Counted from the first letter of the stretch, positions 36,629 through 46,310 are shown. The stretch: 64,000 nucleotides of DNA from UBA1563 sp037440065 (GCA_037440065.1 JBBIUV010000020.1:112229-176228); one strand, 5' to 3'. The notes: generated by a model from the sequence alone, not told the origin. Numbers and translations are program-made.

Positions 36629-37771
36629 CTATCTGGGGAGAGTGATCGTAAAAGTAGTTTTACTCTTATCGTCAGAAACGAAAGTGATTTTTCCTTTAAG
36701 ATATTGCTCAACTAAAAGTTTAACGCTGTAGGTGCCGATTCCTCTTCCTTTTGGTGCTTTTGTACTGAATGATCTTTGGAACATTTGAATCTGGACATTT
36801 GGAGGTAAAACCACACTGTTCCAAACATTAATAAAAATATGCTCAAGGGAAAGATCAGCATGTACTCTTACTTCGTCTCCGGCTTTAGATGCTTCTAAGG
36901 CATTCTTAACCAAATTCCCAATTGACCGAATAAGCAGCGTTTTGTCCGATTGAAATTCAATATCCTCATCGAGAAGTTTTATTGTGATAGTTTTCTTTTT
37001 AGCAACATGATGGCCTGAATAAAGTACTCCCGCTTCATTCAGGATGCTGTTTAGGGAGAGTGTTGTAATTTCCGGAACGAGAGTGCCTTTCTCAGCACTT
37101 AGTAACTGTCGTTGTGCAATTATTTCATTTATCAGTTGCGATGAGATTTGTGGAAGGGTTTTCTCCAGATCAATTAATTCTTCGCCTTGAGATTCGGGTA
37201 AAAGATGTATAAGTCCATCTAAAGCTCCAGCAGTATTTAAAATATCGTGGAAGAAGATTCTTTCTAGAGTGTAACGCCTTTTCTCTCCAGCAATATCTTG
37301 AATAGAAAAGAGAGTGAAATGTCTTCCATCAATATTTAAGATTGTTGTATGGACTCGTAGATCGAGAGATTCTTCAATATCATTTCTCTTTCGGGTGATT
37401 CGGCATTCATCCACCTCAGTGGTTTTATTATCAATTGTTCTTACTATAGATTTTCCGGCTCCACATTCTATGCAAAATTTGGATGTTCCGCATCCAGCTG
37501 GTAAATCATGTGCGTGGATGCAATCTACTGCTTCACCCGGCCTCATTCCATACACATTCGGCTGAAGGGCTTCTGGCACATACGCGCATGCTTTAGTATT
37601 AAATGCAACAAGCTGGCGATTTTCATTTAAAATAAGTGCCAGATCAGGAAACCCTTCCAATAATTGCATGATCGTAGGATTACTTTCAATAATTCTTCTG
37701 TCATGTTCTATGCTTTCTGCATTGGAACGTTGCGGGGAAGCAAAGTGAGTTTCTTGCATGTCTGTATTCAT
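36629..37771 (-). CDS. PAS-domain sensor histidine kinase with Cys cluster
   Basis: About 380 aa, soluble. An N-terminal PAS domain (about 35-165) contains C-x9-C-x5-C-x2-C in the segment from CIHAHD to CIECGA, a pattern that could bind a metal or respond to redox. A HisKA-like helix with FFHDILNTAGALDGL (phospho-His about 172) and a HATPase_c domain (LVKNALEAS, GRGIGTYSVKL) follow. ATG at 37771 is preferred over TTG at 37783 because GGAG lies six bases upstream. No response regulator or transmembrane part is adjacent, so it likely senses an internal signal. Confidence 0.86.
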   Translation of the reverse strand: MNTDMQETHFASPQRSNAESIEHDRRIIESNPTIMQLLEGFPDLALILNENRQLVAFNTKACAYVPEALQPNVYGMRPGEAVDCIHAHDLPAGCGTSKFCIECGAGKSIVRTIDNKTTEVDECRITRKRNDIEESLDLRVHTTILNIDGRHFTLFSIQDIAGEKRRYTLERIFFHDILNTAGALDGLIHLLPESQGEELIDLEKTLPQISSQLINEIIAQRQLLSAEKGTLVPEITTLSLNSILNEAGVLYSGHHVAKKKTITIKLLDEDIEFQSDKTLLIRSIGNLVKNALEASKAGDEVRVHADLSLEHIFINVWNSVVLPPNVQIQMFQRSFSTKAPKGRGIGTYSVKLLVEQYLKGKITFVSDDKSKTTFTITLPR

Positions 37772-37820
37772 GATTTGCTCCAATTACATAACTCTTCAAT
37801 CATCAGTTTTTAACTTCAAA

Positions 37821-39782
37821 TTACTTTAGTAGCAGTAATTTTTTATTGCTTGTAAAATTACCTGATTGTAAAACATAAAAATAAATTCCGCTTGACAAAG
37901 CAGAGGCATCGAATTTTACTTCATGTAATCCTGCTTCATTTTCTTGGTTCACTAGAATTGCAACTTCTTTACCTAACACATCAAATACCTTTAGTGAAAC
38001 AAAATTCTTAACCGGCAATTGATATTTTATAACCGTTTCTGGATTAAATGGATTCGGGTAATTTTGAAATAATTCAAATTTATCAATCACTAAATTCTGA
38101 TCTTCAACGCCTACCGCGACAGAAGCATTTTTCAGAATGAAATTATTTGGGTCGAATTGAATGGCTGAAACAGTCCCATTCACGACAACACTAAAACCTT
38201 GATTTAACTGATTATTAAAAACCGTAATTAAAGTATCACCAACCGATGATTTAATATTAATCTGAATCGGCATAGTAAAAAATTGCGGTGTTGAGTTCTT
38301 TACCTGAGCTATTGAAAGATTAACAATTGAATTTCCGTTGCCAGATGAACTTGTATTCCACTTTACTGTATACGTTGGAAAATTCTCACCATAAATCCAT
38401 TCTTTGAAAAAATAGTCGAGCGAAGAACCGTAAACACTTTCGGCAACACCTTGAAAATCTTCTGTTGTTGCAACATTGTAAGCATATCGGGGATCATCAA
38501 TATAATCTCTCATCAATTTAAAGAATTTTTCATCTCCCACAATTCCCCGCAGCATATGAAGAACTGTTCCCCCTTTTTCATAAGAGCGATTTGAGTCAAA
38601 TATTTGCCCCACGTTGCTAATATCTTTTACATAAATCGATCCTATGGCTCTCTTAGCTCTATCCATACTTGCAGCAACATAAGCATTATAAGACGATTTT
38701 CCACCGGTGGCTTCGGCGTATACAGCTTCGCAGAAAGTTGCAAATCCTTCGTTCAACCAGATGTTCTGCCAGTCTTTGCAAGTAACTTTATCACCGAACC
38801 ATTGATGGGCAAGTTCATGAGAAATCAAATCTATTGATAGGTAACTACCACCAAGGGAAGTGATCGTTTGATGTTCCATTCCGCCACCCCATCCGAATGA
38901 GGCGTGCCCGTACTTTTCTTTAATATAAGGATAGAGTCCAAATTTGTCGGAAAAGACTTGAAGCATGTTAGTTGTCAGTCCCAAATTCACCTTGTTTTGA
39001 TTTAGTAATTCCGGGTAAATGTAGTGAATTACCTGCATCGAATCAGTTTTTGAGTAGTTAAAGTATTGTTGATATTCTGCAAAATTGGAAATCGCCATAG
39101 AAATTAAATATTGAGCGATCGGATAACGTTCCTGCCATTTCCATGTAAACGTGCCGTCTTTATTATTTGCAACACCAATAAGTCTTCCGTTCGAAATTGC
39201 TTTTAAAGAAGAATCGCACCTAATCCAGACATCTGCCGAATCGGCTTTGTCTGCGGGAGTATCTTTGCAAGGCCACCAATCGCTAGCGCCATAAGGTTCA
39301 CTTAATGTATAAATCGTTTTCGCACCACTGTGCAGACTGGTTTCAAAACTTCCAAAGCCACTTGAACCAGGAGTCCCGTGATAATAAATTTTCAACGAAA
39401 ATAATTCATTCAGTTTATAAACTTTTTCAAGTTGAGTAGTGATGATGTCGCTTACATGTTGGAATGATAATTTTGATCCGGAAATAATTGAATCAACGGT
39501 GAGGGTGTTTTGCAAATCTATTTTAACCAGCGTCAGACTGTCAAGCAGACTTTTTGCGTTTAGAGTAACTACTCCGCTGATAAATTTTGGTGTGTGAGTT
39601 ACTGAAACATCCAACTTATAATATTGCACATCATAATTGGGATCGCTTGGATAAGCCACTTTAGTGAATGTCAGTTTTCTTTCAAATGCTTTCCTCTCAG
39701 ACTGAACAATTTCGTTCCTTGCATCTTGCGCGTTGATCATTCCCGTTATGCATACAAATGACAATAATAAAAATAGTTTCAT
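37821..39782 (-). CDS. M1 family aminopeptidase with type IX sorting domain
   Basis: 653 aa, secreted (signal LLLSFVCITGMINAQ). An M1 N-terminal beta domain precedes the catalytic zinc motif LISHELAHQWFGDKV (HExxH) with the downstream Glu in NEGFATFCEAVYAE. GGGMEHQT (about residues 298-305), the exopeptidase GxMEN-like motif, is present in the form GGMEHQ. The C-terminal 80 residues are a sorting domain starting LFQNYPNPFNPETVIKYQLP and ending NKKLLLLK, so the enzyme is probably secreted by the type IX system. AGAGGA precedes the ATG. Likely role: nutritional protein breakdown. Confidence 0.93.
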   Translation of the reverse strand: MKLFLLLSFVCITGMINAQDARNEIVQSERKAFERKLTFTKVAYPSDPNYDVQYYKLDVSVTHTPKFISGVVTLNAKSLLDSLTLVKIDLQNTLTVDSIISGSKLSFQHVSDIITTQLEKVYKLNELFSLKIYYHGTPGSSGFGSFETSLHSGAKTIYTLSEPYGASDWWPCKDTPADKADSADVWIRCDSSLKAISNGRLIGVANNKDGTFTWKWQERYPIAQYLISMAISNFAEYQQYFNYSKTDSMQVIHYIYPELLNQNKVNLGLTTNMLQVFSDKFGLYPYIKEKYGHASFGWGGGMEHQTITSLGGSYLSIDLISHELAHQWFGDKVTCKDWQNIWLNEGFATFCEAVYAEATGGKSSYNAYVAASMDRAKRAIGSIYVKDISNVGQIFDSNRSYEKGGTVLHMLRGIVGDEKFFKLMRDYIDDPRYAYNVATTEDFQGVAESVYGSSLDYFFKEWIYGENFPTYTVKWNTSSSGNGNSIVNLSIAQVKNSTPQFFTMPIQINIKSSVGDTLITVFNNQLNQGFSVVVNGTVSAIQFDPNNFILKNASVAVGVEDQNLVIDKFELFQNYPNPFNPETVIKYQLPVKNFVSLKVFDVLGKEVAILVNQENEAGLHEVKFDASALSSGIYFYVLQSGNFTSNKKLLLLK

Positions 39783-39844
39783 AAATTCCTCTTGTCCAAA
39801 TTTAGTGAGTTATGTTTTGCAACATCACTTAAAAATTTCTTCCC

Positions 39845-40567
39845 TTAAAAAGAGATAGAATTAAATTGAGCCGATACACCGATTTGAATTTGAAGCAAAT
39901 CAGTCTTTGATATAGAAGGAAGCAAGGTGACCGTTCCGTTAGGATGCCCGATTATTGAACCTTCGGTTAGATATTCAGCTTCAGTTCCTTTTAGATATCT
40001 TGCTTTAAGGTCGAGATATAAAACTCCGAGATCATTCATTTCATCACGGCTTGGCTCGTAAATTTTAATCAGCAATCCTCCGCCGAAACCGTAACTCCAT
40101 GCGTAATCACTTATGTTTCGTGATGAGGCAATATCGTTTCCTTGATTTTCATCAGTTACTTTGGATTCAGTGTACAAGTAGTTTCCACCGAACAAAAGGT
40201 CGAGATAAGGTCTCATCGATTTGCCATTTGTTGTCAATTGAAAAAAGAGATGAAAGTTAGCTAGATTATTTGTTCTGCTTAAGTTTACCGTAACACCGGG
40301 AAGCGTTGTGCTGAGAGGAACGTTCAAATTTTCATTACCATAATTCATAAAACCAAGATTTAATCCGACTCCAAAAGGAATGCTTCCGGTATTAAAATAA
40401 ATTAATCCCTCAACTCCAATTCCAAATCCCATGTTTTTTACATTGTTGGCGAATTCATTTTGAGGACTTGCGGCTATTATATTGATACCGAGATTTTGTC
40501 CAAAACTTACATTCATGAAAAACAAGAAGCATGCAATGGCAATCAATCTAGTCGTTTTTCTATTCAT
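39845..40567 (-). CDS. Outer-membrane beta-barrel protein
   Basis: 240 aa. Signal peptide (IAIACFLFFMNVSFGQN), then alternating strands, such as GIGVEGLIYFNTGSIPFGVGLNLGFMNYG, LHFLFFQLT-like segments, and WSYGFGGGLLIKIYEP, ending LQIQIGVSAQFNSISF with terminal Phe. Typical of the porin-like/OMP_b-brl families. Function unknown. It is separated from the aminopeptidase on the same strand by 62 bp. Confidence 0.72.
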   Translation of the reverse strand: MNRKTTRLIAIACFLFFMNVSFGQNLGINIIAASPQNEFANNVKNMGFGIGVEGLIYFNTGSIPFGVGLNLGFMNYGNENLNVPLSTTLPGVTVNLSRTNNLANFHLFFQLTTNGKSMRPYLDLLFGGNYLYTESKVTDENQGNDIASSRNISDYAWSYGFGGGLLIKIYEPSRDEMNDLGVLYLDLKARYLKGTEAEYLTEGSIIGHPNGTVTLLPSISKTDLLQIQIGVSAQFNSISF

Positions 40568-40681
40568 CTTTTTCCCTTTTCTTTTGATTACTTATTTTCG
40601 AAAAAATTACTTAGTTTCCTTACAGCATAATATTAAAAGTTTAAACTGCAAATTCAATAGTAAAAATAAGGAAAATTAAAC

Positions 40682-41023
40682 TTGGGCGAAATTATATTTT
40701 GGACGCTCGTTAGGATTCTGATTATCATTCCAACTATCTACATTTTAAAGAATTATCTTGATTATTCCGTTTGGTGGAGCGCTTCCTTTTTGTTGATGTA
40801 CGGAGTTGTGCTGCATCCTGCTATTGTACAGACCCGTTATTTTTTAGAAAAGAATAAAGAAGTTCTGGAATCAACACTTTGCTCAAGCTGCGAACACTTT
40901 GATAAAAGCGCCGTACTCTGTATGAAACACGATGAGCATCCCACTGAAAATTATTTACCATGCGATGGTATTGACTGGGTGCCCAAAGGCAAGGGAAATG
41001 AAGTAGAAAACAATTCTGACTGA
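40682..41023 (+). CDS. Small membrane protein with Cys cluster, unknown
   Basis: 113 aa. Two membrane spans (about residues 4-21 and 28-50, IIFWTLVRILIIIPTIY and WWSASFLLMYGVVLHP) are followed by a cytoplasmic or periplasmic tail with LCSSCEHFDKSAVLCMKHDEHP and a later Cys in LPCDG: a C-x2-C-x8-C pattern that could bind a metal. Start is TTG at 40682, supported by AAGGA at 40669-40673 and the absence of an ATG. Not recognised. Confidence 0.62.
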   Translation: MGEIIFWTLVRILIIIPTIYILKNYLDYSVWWSASFLLMYGVVLHPAIVQTRYFLEKNKEVLESTLCSSCEHFDKSAVLCMKHDEHPTENYLPCDGIDWVPKGKGNEVENNSD

Positions 41024-41168
41024 CTTACATTCTCAACTTGTAATTAATTAAAATATTCCTCCTTTTTATTTTTCTTTTACTCCCTTAAGAATTTCTCTTT
41101 GCTCTGAAACCAATTAATATTTTTTGCATCACACAAATCAGAAAAACAAAAAATAAAAGGAAAATAAA

Positions 41169-41501
41169 ATGAGCGTATTAGTAGAAGGAACTGACAGCAA
41201 TTTTGATGCGGAAGTCTTAAAATCGGATTTACCGGTATTAGTTGATTTTTGGGCTCCCTGGTGTGGACCGTGCAGAATGGTTGGGCCAATCGTTGAACAA
41301 TTAGCTACAGAACTTCAGGGAAAATTGAAAGTTGTAAAAGTTAACACAGATGAAAATCAATCCGTTGCAGTTCGTTATGGAATTAGAAGTATTCCGACTC
41401 TCGGAATTTTCAAAGATGGAAAAGTCGTGGATGCGGTTATCGGTGCTGTACCGAAACAGTATTTACATGAAAAAGTTCAACCATTTTTATCGGTTAATTA
41501 A
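41169..41501 (+). CDS. trxA: Thioredoxin
   Basis: 110 aa, cytoplasmic protein-disulfide reductase. The active site WAPWCGPCRM (about residues 29-38) is intact, with LVDFW before it, the cis-Pro in IRSIPTLGIF (about 75), and VGPIVEQLA after the CxxC. Ribosome site AAGG is 8 bases before ATG. It is probably monocistronic and followed by an intrinsic terminator. Confidence 0.97.
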   Translation: MSVLVEGTDSNFDAEVLKSDLPVLVDFWAPWCGPCRMVGPIVEQLATELQGKLKVVKVNTDENQSVAVRYGIRSIPTLGIFKDGKVVDAVIGAVPKQYLHEKVQPFLSVN

Positions 41502-41508
41502 TTGCTCC

Positions 41509-41550
41509 AAGCCGGATTGGAAAAATCTTCTTTTCTCTTCCGGCTTTTCT
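41509..41550 (+). terminator. Terminator after trxA
   Basis: AAGCCGGA (41509-41516) pairs with TCCGGCTT (41539-41546) around a 22-base loop and is followed by TTCTTTC. It is the likely end of trxA. Confidence 0.6.
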
Positions 41551-41644
41551 TTCATTCCATTGAGTCCCTATTCTTAATCGATCTGATTATTCCAGTTGTT
41601 CTTAAGCAATAAATCCCGCCCCATTTAAAATTTAGTTGTAAGTA

Positions 41645-42775
41645 CTAATTAACTAAAAATATCAGAATAGTTCCCCAGACCACAACAGCGGAGGCTATCC
41701 GTGCGTATTGAGGATATTTTACTTTTAAGATATGCCAGTTCTTTGCAATGAACATCATCGCAACTATAAAGACTAGAGTAACAAGTAAAGCCTGAGCCAC
41801 ATTAAGAGATTGACCGATATAATCCTGCAAATTCCGGTTGCCAATCACTCTTCTAAAAATGATTTGTAAATGCAGCCAGTAAACAATCAGCGATTCTCGG
41901 CTAACATCTAAAATTAAATTTTCCTTCAGACCAATTCTATTTTCGTAAAACCAGCAAGCCGAAAAGATCATAAATACATAACCGATTCGTAAGACGAAAA
42001 AGAGATAATTCGGCGGCGGCATTTTTACTTGAAGAAAAAATCCTTCTGTTAAGCATAAGTGCCCAACAACCACAAAGACTAAACCGGCGATGGACAAATT
42101 TCTAAAAAATCTTTTTATTGTCCCATTCGCTTGTGCCTGCATAAAATAAGCGCAAGTTACTCCTCCGAAAAACATGAATCCCAACCATGGTAACAGCGGA
42201 AAAAATGAACCATCTCTTCTTGTAAAAAAATTTGAAAGAGCAGCCGGAAGAACGTGCGAAGCATTAGTGTTCCAAAAGTAAGGAGCGATCCACACAGTGA
42301 ATGCACCGAGGAAAGCGATAGTCCAGATGTAAACTGAATCTTTTTTAATAAACAGACGAAGAAGAAAAAGAACTAATAATCCAGAAGCAATACATTGCAA
42401 AACATCGACATTAATGAATGAGCTTATCTCACCCGGTGTTGCTTTGTGCAGCATTTTTTGAAGCGATAAATAGGGAAGGTGCAAACTGTAACCGACCAGA
42501 AAAATTAATCCTATTCTTCCGATCTGTTTCCAAAACGCAAATTTAAATTCTCTGAATTCATCTAGTTTCTTTTTCCCCGAAAGAACGAAGGCAAATCCGG
42601 AGATAAATAAAAAAGAGGGAGCTACTAATCCATTAATGAAATTTAAGTAGGTAAACCACCACGCTGTTTTAATGTATGGTAGTAGCATCGCATTAAAAAC
42701 GTGAACTTCTATCATCACCAGCAAAACTAATCCCCGGTGAAGATCAACAAACAAGAGTCTCTGATTTTTGCCCAT
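41645..42775 (-). CDS. Membrane acyltransferase-like (DUF1624/HGSNAT type)
   Basis: 376 aa with about 10-11 membrane spans. The N-terminus RLLFVDLHRGLVLLVMIEVHVFN holds the Asp-x-x-Arg-Gly and His signature of the DUF1624/heparan-alpha-glucosaminide N-acetyltransferase superfamily, followed by GLVAPSFLFISGFAFVLSGKK, also typical. Members transfer acetyl groups from cytoplasmic acetyl-CoA to a glycan or related substrate across the membrane. Substrate unknown. It is divergent from the epimerase-like gene, with about 83 bp between them if the latter starts at 42859. Confidence 0.78.
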   Translation of the reverse strand: MGKNQRLLFVDLHRGLVLLVMIEVHVFNAMLLPYIKTAWWFTYLNFINGLVAPSFLFISGFAFVLSGKKKLDEFREFKFAFWKQIGRIGLIFLVGYSLHLPYLSLQKMLHKATPGEISSFINVDVLQCIASGLLVLFLLRLFIKKDSVYIWTIAFLGAFTVWIAPYFWNTNASHVLPAALSNFFTRRDGSFFPLLPWLGFMFFGGVTCAYFMQAQANGTIKRFFRNLSIAGLVFVVVGHLCLTEGFFLQVKMPPPNYLFFVLRIGYVFMIFSACWFYENRIGLKENLILDVSRESLIVYWLHLQIIFRRVIGNRNLQDYIGQSLNVAQALLVTLVFIVAMMFIAKNWHILKVKYPQYARIASAVVVWGTILIFLVN

Positions 42776-42858
42776 AACTTTTGTAATTGGTTATTGGTGT
42801 ATTGTATGTAATTTTAGCTGTGAAAATACTATTTCCCAAAAACGAAACAAAAAAAATA

Positions 42859-43770
42859 TTGAAAAAAATTGTTGTTACCGGAGCCACCGGATTTATCGGA
42901 AGAGAACTTTGCAAACAATTGTCTTTGCGTGGAGACGAACTCACCATCTTTTCAACGAATATTGAAAAAGCTAAAACCATTTTTCCTTATGCTAAAGAAA
43001 TTGTAAAGTGGATAAATTACGAAAAAGATTATTCCACTCACTTGGAAGGAAAAGATGCTGTCATTCATCTTGCCGGTGCAAGTGTTGCCGGTAAACGTTG
43101 GACAGAAAACTATAAAAAAGAAATCTACGACAGCCGCATCAACACAACGCGAAATCTTGTAACTTCGATTGAGAAGTGTGAACAAAAACCGGAAGTTCTT
43201 ATTTCGGCTTCAGCAATTGGATTCTATGGAGAAAAAGGAGATTCGATTTTAGATGAAACAAGTTCAGGTGGGAATGATTTTCTTTCTCACGTTTGTGCTG
43301 ATTGGGAAAAAGCTTCCGTACGATTAGAAATGCTGAATGTGCGAAGAACAATCGTACGAACCGGAATTGTATTAAGCACCGATGACGGAGCATTAAAAAA
43401 GATGCTGCTGCCGTTTCAATTATTTGTTGGCGGGTCGTTGGGAAACGGCAAACAATGGTTTAGCTGGATACATCTCGCTGATATTATTTCTCTTTATCTT
43501 TTTCTGCTCGATAATAAAAATCAAAAAGGGATTTTCAATGCAGTCTCGCCACAATCTGTGCAGATGAAAACTTTCGCGAAGATACTTGGAAAAGTTTTGC
43601 ACAAACCATCGTTCTTACCTGTACCTAAATTCATTTTGAAATTGGTAATGGGAGAAAGCGCTTCCGCAATTGTAGCGAGTCAAAAAGTTAAACCGGAAGC
43701 GTTATTGCAAGCGGGGTTTAAATTCAAATTTGAAGAACTTGAGTTAGCTTTAATTGATCTTTTGGAATAG
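42859..43770 (+). CDS. TIGR01777-type NAD(P)-binding epimerase-like protein
   Basis: About 303 aa. Extended short-chain dehydrogenase of the TIGR01777 (YfcH) family. Seen: KKIVVTGATGFIGRELC with the GxxGxxG nucleotide motif, DAVIHLAGASVAGKRW, ISASAIGFYGEKGD (the active-site Tyr), and LSTDDGALKKMLLPFQLFVGGSLGNGKQWFSWIHLADI. The substrate is unknown. No ATG occurs; the upstream frame opens at TTG 42787 and GTG 42820, but TTG at 42859 gives the family's normal start and leaves room for divergent promoters. It ends one base before the convergent rpiB stop. Confidence 0.85.
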   Translation: MKKIVVTGATGFIGRELCKQLSLRGDELTIFSTNIEKAKTIFPYAKEIVKWINYEKDYSTHLEGKDAVIHLAGASVAGKRWTENYKKEIYDSRINTTRNLVTSIEKCEQKPEVLISASAIGFYGEKGDSILDETSSGGNDFLSHVCADWEKASVRLEMLNVRRTIVRTGIVLSTDDGALKKMLLPFQLFVGGSLGNGKQWFSWIHLADIISLYLFLLDNKNQKGIFNAVSPQSVQMKTFAKILGKVLHKPSFLPVPKFILKLVMGESASAIVASQKVKPEALLQAGFKFKFEELELALIDLLE

Positions 43771-43771
43771 A

Positions 43772-44215
43772 CTATTTTTCTAACGCAAGAACCTTTTCTA
43801 GTCTTCTTTTATGCCGATCTTCGTTTGAGAATTTTGCGTTTGCAAAAGCGTGTACAATCTCTTTCGCCGTTTCAATGCCGATAATTCTTCCGCCGAGACA
43901 GAGAACATTCATATCGTCATGCTCAACACCTTGATGCGCTGAGTACACATCGTGGCAGACGCACGCGCGAACGCTTTTAACTTTGTTTGCTGCGATGCAC
44001 GCTCCAACTCCGCTACCGCAAACGATAATCCCTTTTTCTGCTTCACCTGCTGAAATTCTTTTAGCAACTGCGATCGCGAAGTCGGGGTAATCGTCTTTCG
44101 CGTCGTATACAAGATTTCCCGCGTCGATAACTTCAAAATTGTTGGCGAGAAGATATTCTTTGATTTTTTCTTTTGTTTCAAATCCGCCGTGATCGGCGCC
44201 GAGTATAATTTTCAT
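43772..44215 (-). CDS. rpiB: Ribose 5-phosphate isomerase B
   Basis: 147 aa. Interconverts ribose 5-phosphate and ribulose 5-phosphate in the pentose phosphate pathway. KIILGADHGGFETKE at the N-terminus, GIIVCGSGVGACIAANKV (the active-site Cys and anion loop), CHDVYSAHQGVEHDDMNVLCLGGR and the C-terminal RHKRRLEKV are all diagnostic. Standard length. It may also act in allose metabolism in other bacteria, for which no context exists here. Confidence 0.97.
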   Translation of the reverse strand: MKIILGADHGGFETKEKIKEYLLANNFEVIDAGNLVYDAKDDYPDFAIAVAKRISAGEAEKGIIVCGSGVGACIAANKVKSVRACVCHDVYSAHQGVEHDDMNVLCLGGRIIGIETAKEIVHAFANAKFSNEDRHKRRLEKVLALEK

Positions 44216-44244
44216 TTTATTTTCTTTCTGATTTTATATTTCAA

Positions 44245-46230
44245 TTAATTTGCAAACTCCCACGTTATACCAAAACGAATTCCTCTTCCCGGCATTGGGT
44301 AATAAGGAGTAACGTAATATTGGTAGCCAAATAAATTTTCCCATGAAAAATAGATCATTGCAGATCTTTGTATTTCACCGGAAAGATAAAAATCAAGCGT
44401 AAACCATGCGGGAATGATGGGTTTTATTGTTTTATAATAAACTTCTGAATAGTAAAAACCATAAACAGCGAAGATTTGTTTGCTTGAGTATTTTGCTTCA
44501 AATCCGGTTCTAAACCTCAAACTTGAATTGAACAGTGTATCTCGGTATTCAAGTTTCCAATTCAGCTGAAGATTTGGAAGAAAAGGATGGAATGAACTCC
44601 AATACTTTTTAGATGTAACAGACGAACTTGTTAAAGCGTGGATTTTCCAATAAGTGTAGTTGAAAGTAATTCCCGCACCATAGATTTCCGTCTCGGGTAA
44701 AGATTTGAAAGGATATGAAGGGCGAGCAACTAATTTATTTTTATTGTAGAAAAAATTTAAAGAAGTGAAGGTAATTTCAGTCGTCATCTTAAATCCACAT
44801 TCTGCTGCAAAAGTGTTAGAGGTGAATCCAGAATTTTTATCTTTGTCAAAATATGAAATACCAGAATAAAAAGAAGAATTTTCCGAAAGGACGAAATTCA
44901 AATCTGTGCCCACACTATAATACTCGTATCCGTTTATGAAAAGGGTTTTGCCAAAAACAGCAGGAATTAATTTCTTATTTAAAAGATCAAAAGAGAGAAT
45001 TCCTTCAAAAGCTAAAGAGCCTGTTAAGGGAAAATTGTAGTAAGCAATGTCTCTATCATGGTTTCGTGTCGAATAATAGTAAGCTTCGTAATTCCCTTTC
45101 AAAAACAGATTAAAAATATCAAAACTTGTCTGGTGACTAACAATTCCACCAAGCACTTTTGTCTTTCTATCAGAAAGAAAAGTTGAAATTCCACTTTGTC
45201 TTCCAAATTCATTCTGCCGGTATTCATCCAGATTAAAACGGTAATAGAGCGAAAGCTCTGAAGTACTTTCTTCATACAAATGCGCCAGCATCCGCAATGA
45301 AAAATTGTGCTGTTTTATTTTTTGGTAACTTTCACGGTCGCGGACAGGAGAAGTTCGTTCGTTATACAAATACAGCCACGGTTCCGTAGTTAGTGTTGCA
45401 AGAGTGTCGTAATTTATTCCGCCGTTCAATCCGATATCTGATTTTACGAAATTGTAGTTCAAGAAAAAGTTGAGTGAATTTGAGTACAAATATTTCAGTT
45501 TTACTTTAGCTTGCCACAAACTGTAATCGGTATTTAAAAATCCAGCGTCCATTTTCCGGTTGGAAATATCAAACGAGAAAATATATTTTTTTGAAAAAAG
45601 GGAATTGAATTGCGCATCAACGTAACCTTCACCGAATGGAGATTCGATATATTTTATGCGGGTGTAGGGCGGCATGGCAACAACATCTTTTGTAATAAAA
45701 TTAACTGCAGCCAGATTATTAAAAACGCCGTGCAAAAATCCGCGGGGAGAAGGAACCACTTCAATCGAATCGACGTCTTCGGTTTGATACAAGTTCAGGT
45801 CGTAGACATTCCTCATTCTGTCGTTCAGCAGAATGCCGTTTTCAAAATAACTTACGTTTCCAAAACCCGCTCCGTAAAAATTCATTTCTTCCGGGAGTCC
45901 GCTGAAACCAAGACTTCTTTTATAACTTACCGGAATCAGCGAGAAAAGGTCGCCTGCATAACGGAGATTCATTCTTCTAATTTCTTCTTGCGGAATTATT
46001 AAGCTGAAAGGATATTCCGCAGAAAAGGTGATGGGAGTAACTGTGTCTGCAACCGCTTCAGCATTGAGTGAATCAGTTGCAGAAGAATCAGTAATCCCAA
46101 AATTATTAGTTTTTAATGAATCGAAAGCAGTAACTGAATCTGAGAGAGATCTTCCATGTAGAGAAAGCAAATCACCCATTGCAAAAGTTTGCGTTGCGAG
46201 AAAGAAAAATAGTAAGCCGAAGAATTTCAT
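44245..46230 (-). CDS. TonB-dependent receptor-like outer-membrane protein
   Basis: About 661 aa. Signal peptide (FGLLFFFLATQTFAM). A Ser/Thr/Asp-rich stretch (about 20-60) precedes a plug domain: FSLIIPQEEIRRMNLRYAGDLFSLIP, FYGAGFGNVSYFENGILLND and DSIEVVPSPRGFLHGVFNNLAAVNFITKD. The rest is a large aromatic-rich barrel ending FGITWEFAN. No CarboxypepD_reg domain. There is no clear terminal Phe, since the final residues are Phe-Ala-Asn. Ligand unknown. Start at ATG 46230 by the signal peptide; the upstream open frame reaches 46323. It lies 29 bp downstream of rpiB's promoter side on the same strand. Confidence 0.82.
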   Translation of the reverse strand: MKFFGLLFFFLATQTFAMGDLLSLHGRSLSDSVTAFDSLKTNNFGITDSSATDSLNAEAVADTVTPITFSAEYPFSLIIPQEEIRRMNLRYAGDLFSLIPVSYKRSLGFSGLPEEMNFYGAGFGNVSYFENGILLNDRMRNVYDLNLYQTEDVDSIEVVPSPRGFLHGVFNNLAAVNFITKDVVAMPPYTRIKYIESPFGEGYVDAQFNSLFSKKYIFSFDISNRKMDAGFLNTDYSLWQAKVKLKYLYSNSLNFFLNYNFVKSDIGLNGGINYDTLATLTTEPWLYLYNERTSPVRDRESYQKIKQHNFSLRMLAHLYEESTSELSLYYRFNLDEYRQNEFGRQSGISTFLSDRKTKVLGGIVSHQTSFDIFNLFLKGNYEAYYYSTRNHDRDIAYYNFPLTGSLAFEGILSFDLLNKKLIPAVFGKTLFINGYEYYSVGTDLNFVLSENSSFYSGISYFDKDKNSGFTSNTFAAECGFKMTTEITFTSLNFFYNKNKLVARPSYPFKSLPETEIYGAGITFNYTYWKIHALTSSSVTSKKYWSSFHPFLPNLQLNWKLEYRDTLFNSSLRFRTGFEAKYSSKQIFAVYGFYYSEVYYKTIKPIIPAWFTLDFYLSGEIQRSAMIYFSWENLFGYQYYVTPYYPMPGRGIRFGITWEFAN

Positions 46231-46272
46231 TATCTTTTTAATTGATTGATTATCTATTGGCAAATTAATAAT

Positions 46273-46280
46273 TAAATTTG
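46273..46280 (+). promoter_or_regulatory. Candidate -7 element TAAATTTG
   Basis: TAAATTTG at 46273-46280 matches the Bacteroidota -7 consensus TAnnTTTG and lies 30 bp before the GTG start of the methyltransferase gene. No good -33 TTTG is seen at the right spacing. Confidence 0.35.
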
Positions 46281-46310
46281 TAGTGAAAAAATTAAACAAT
46301 AAGGCGCACT

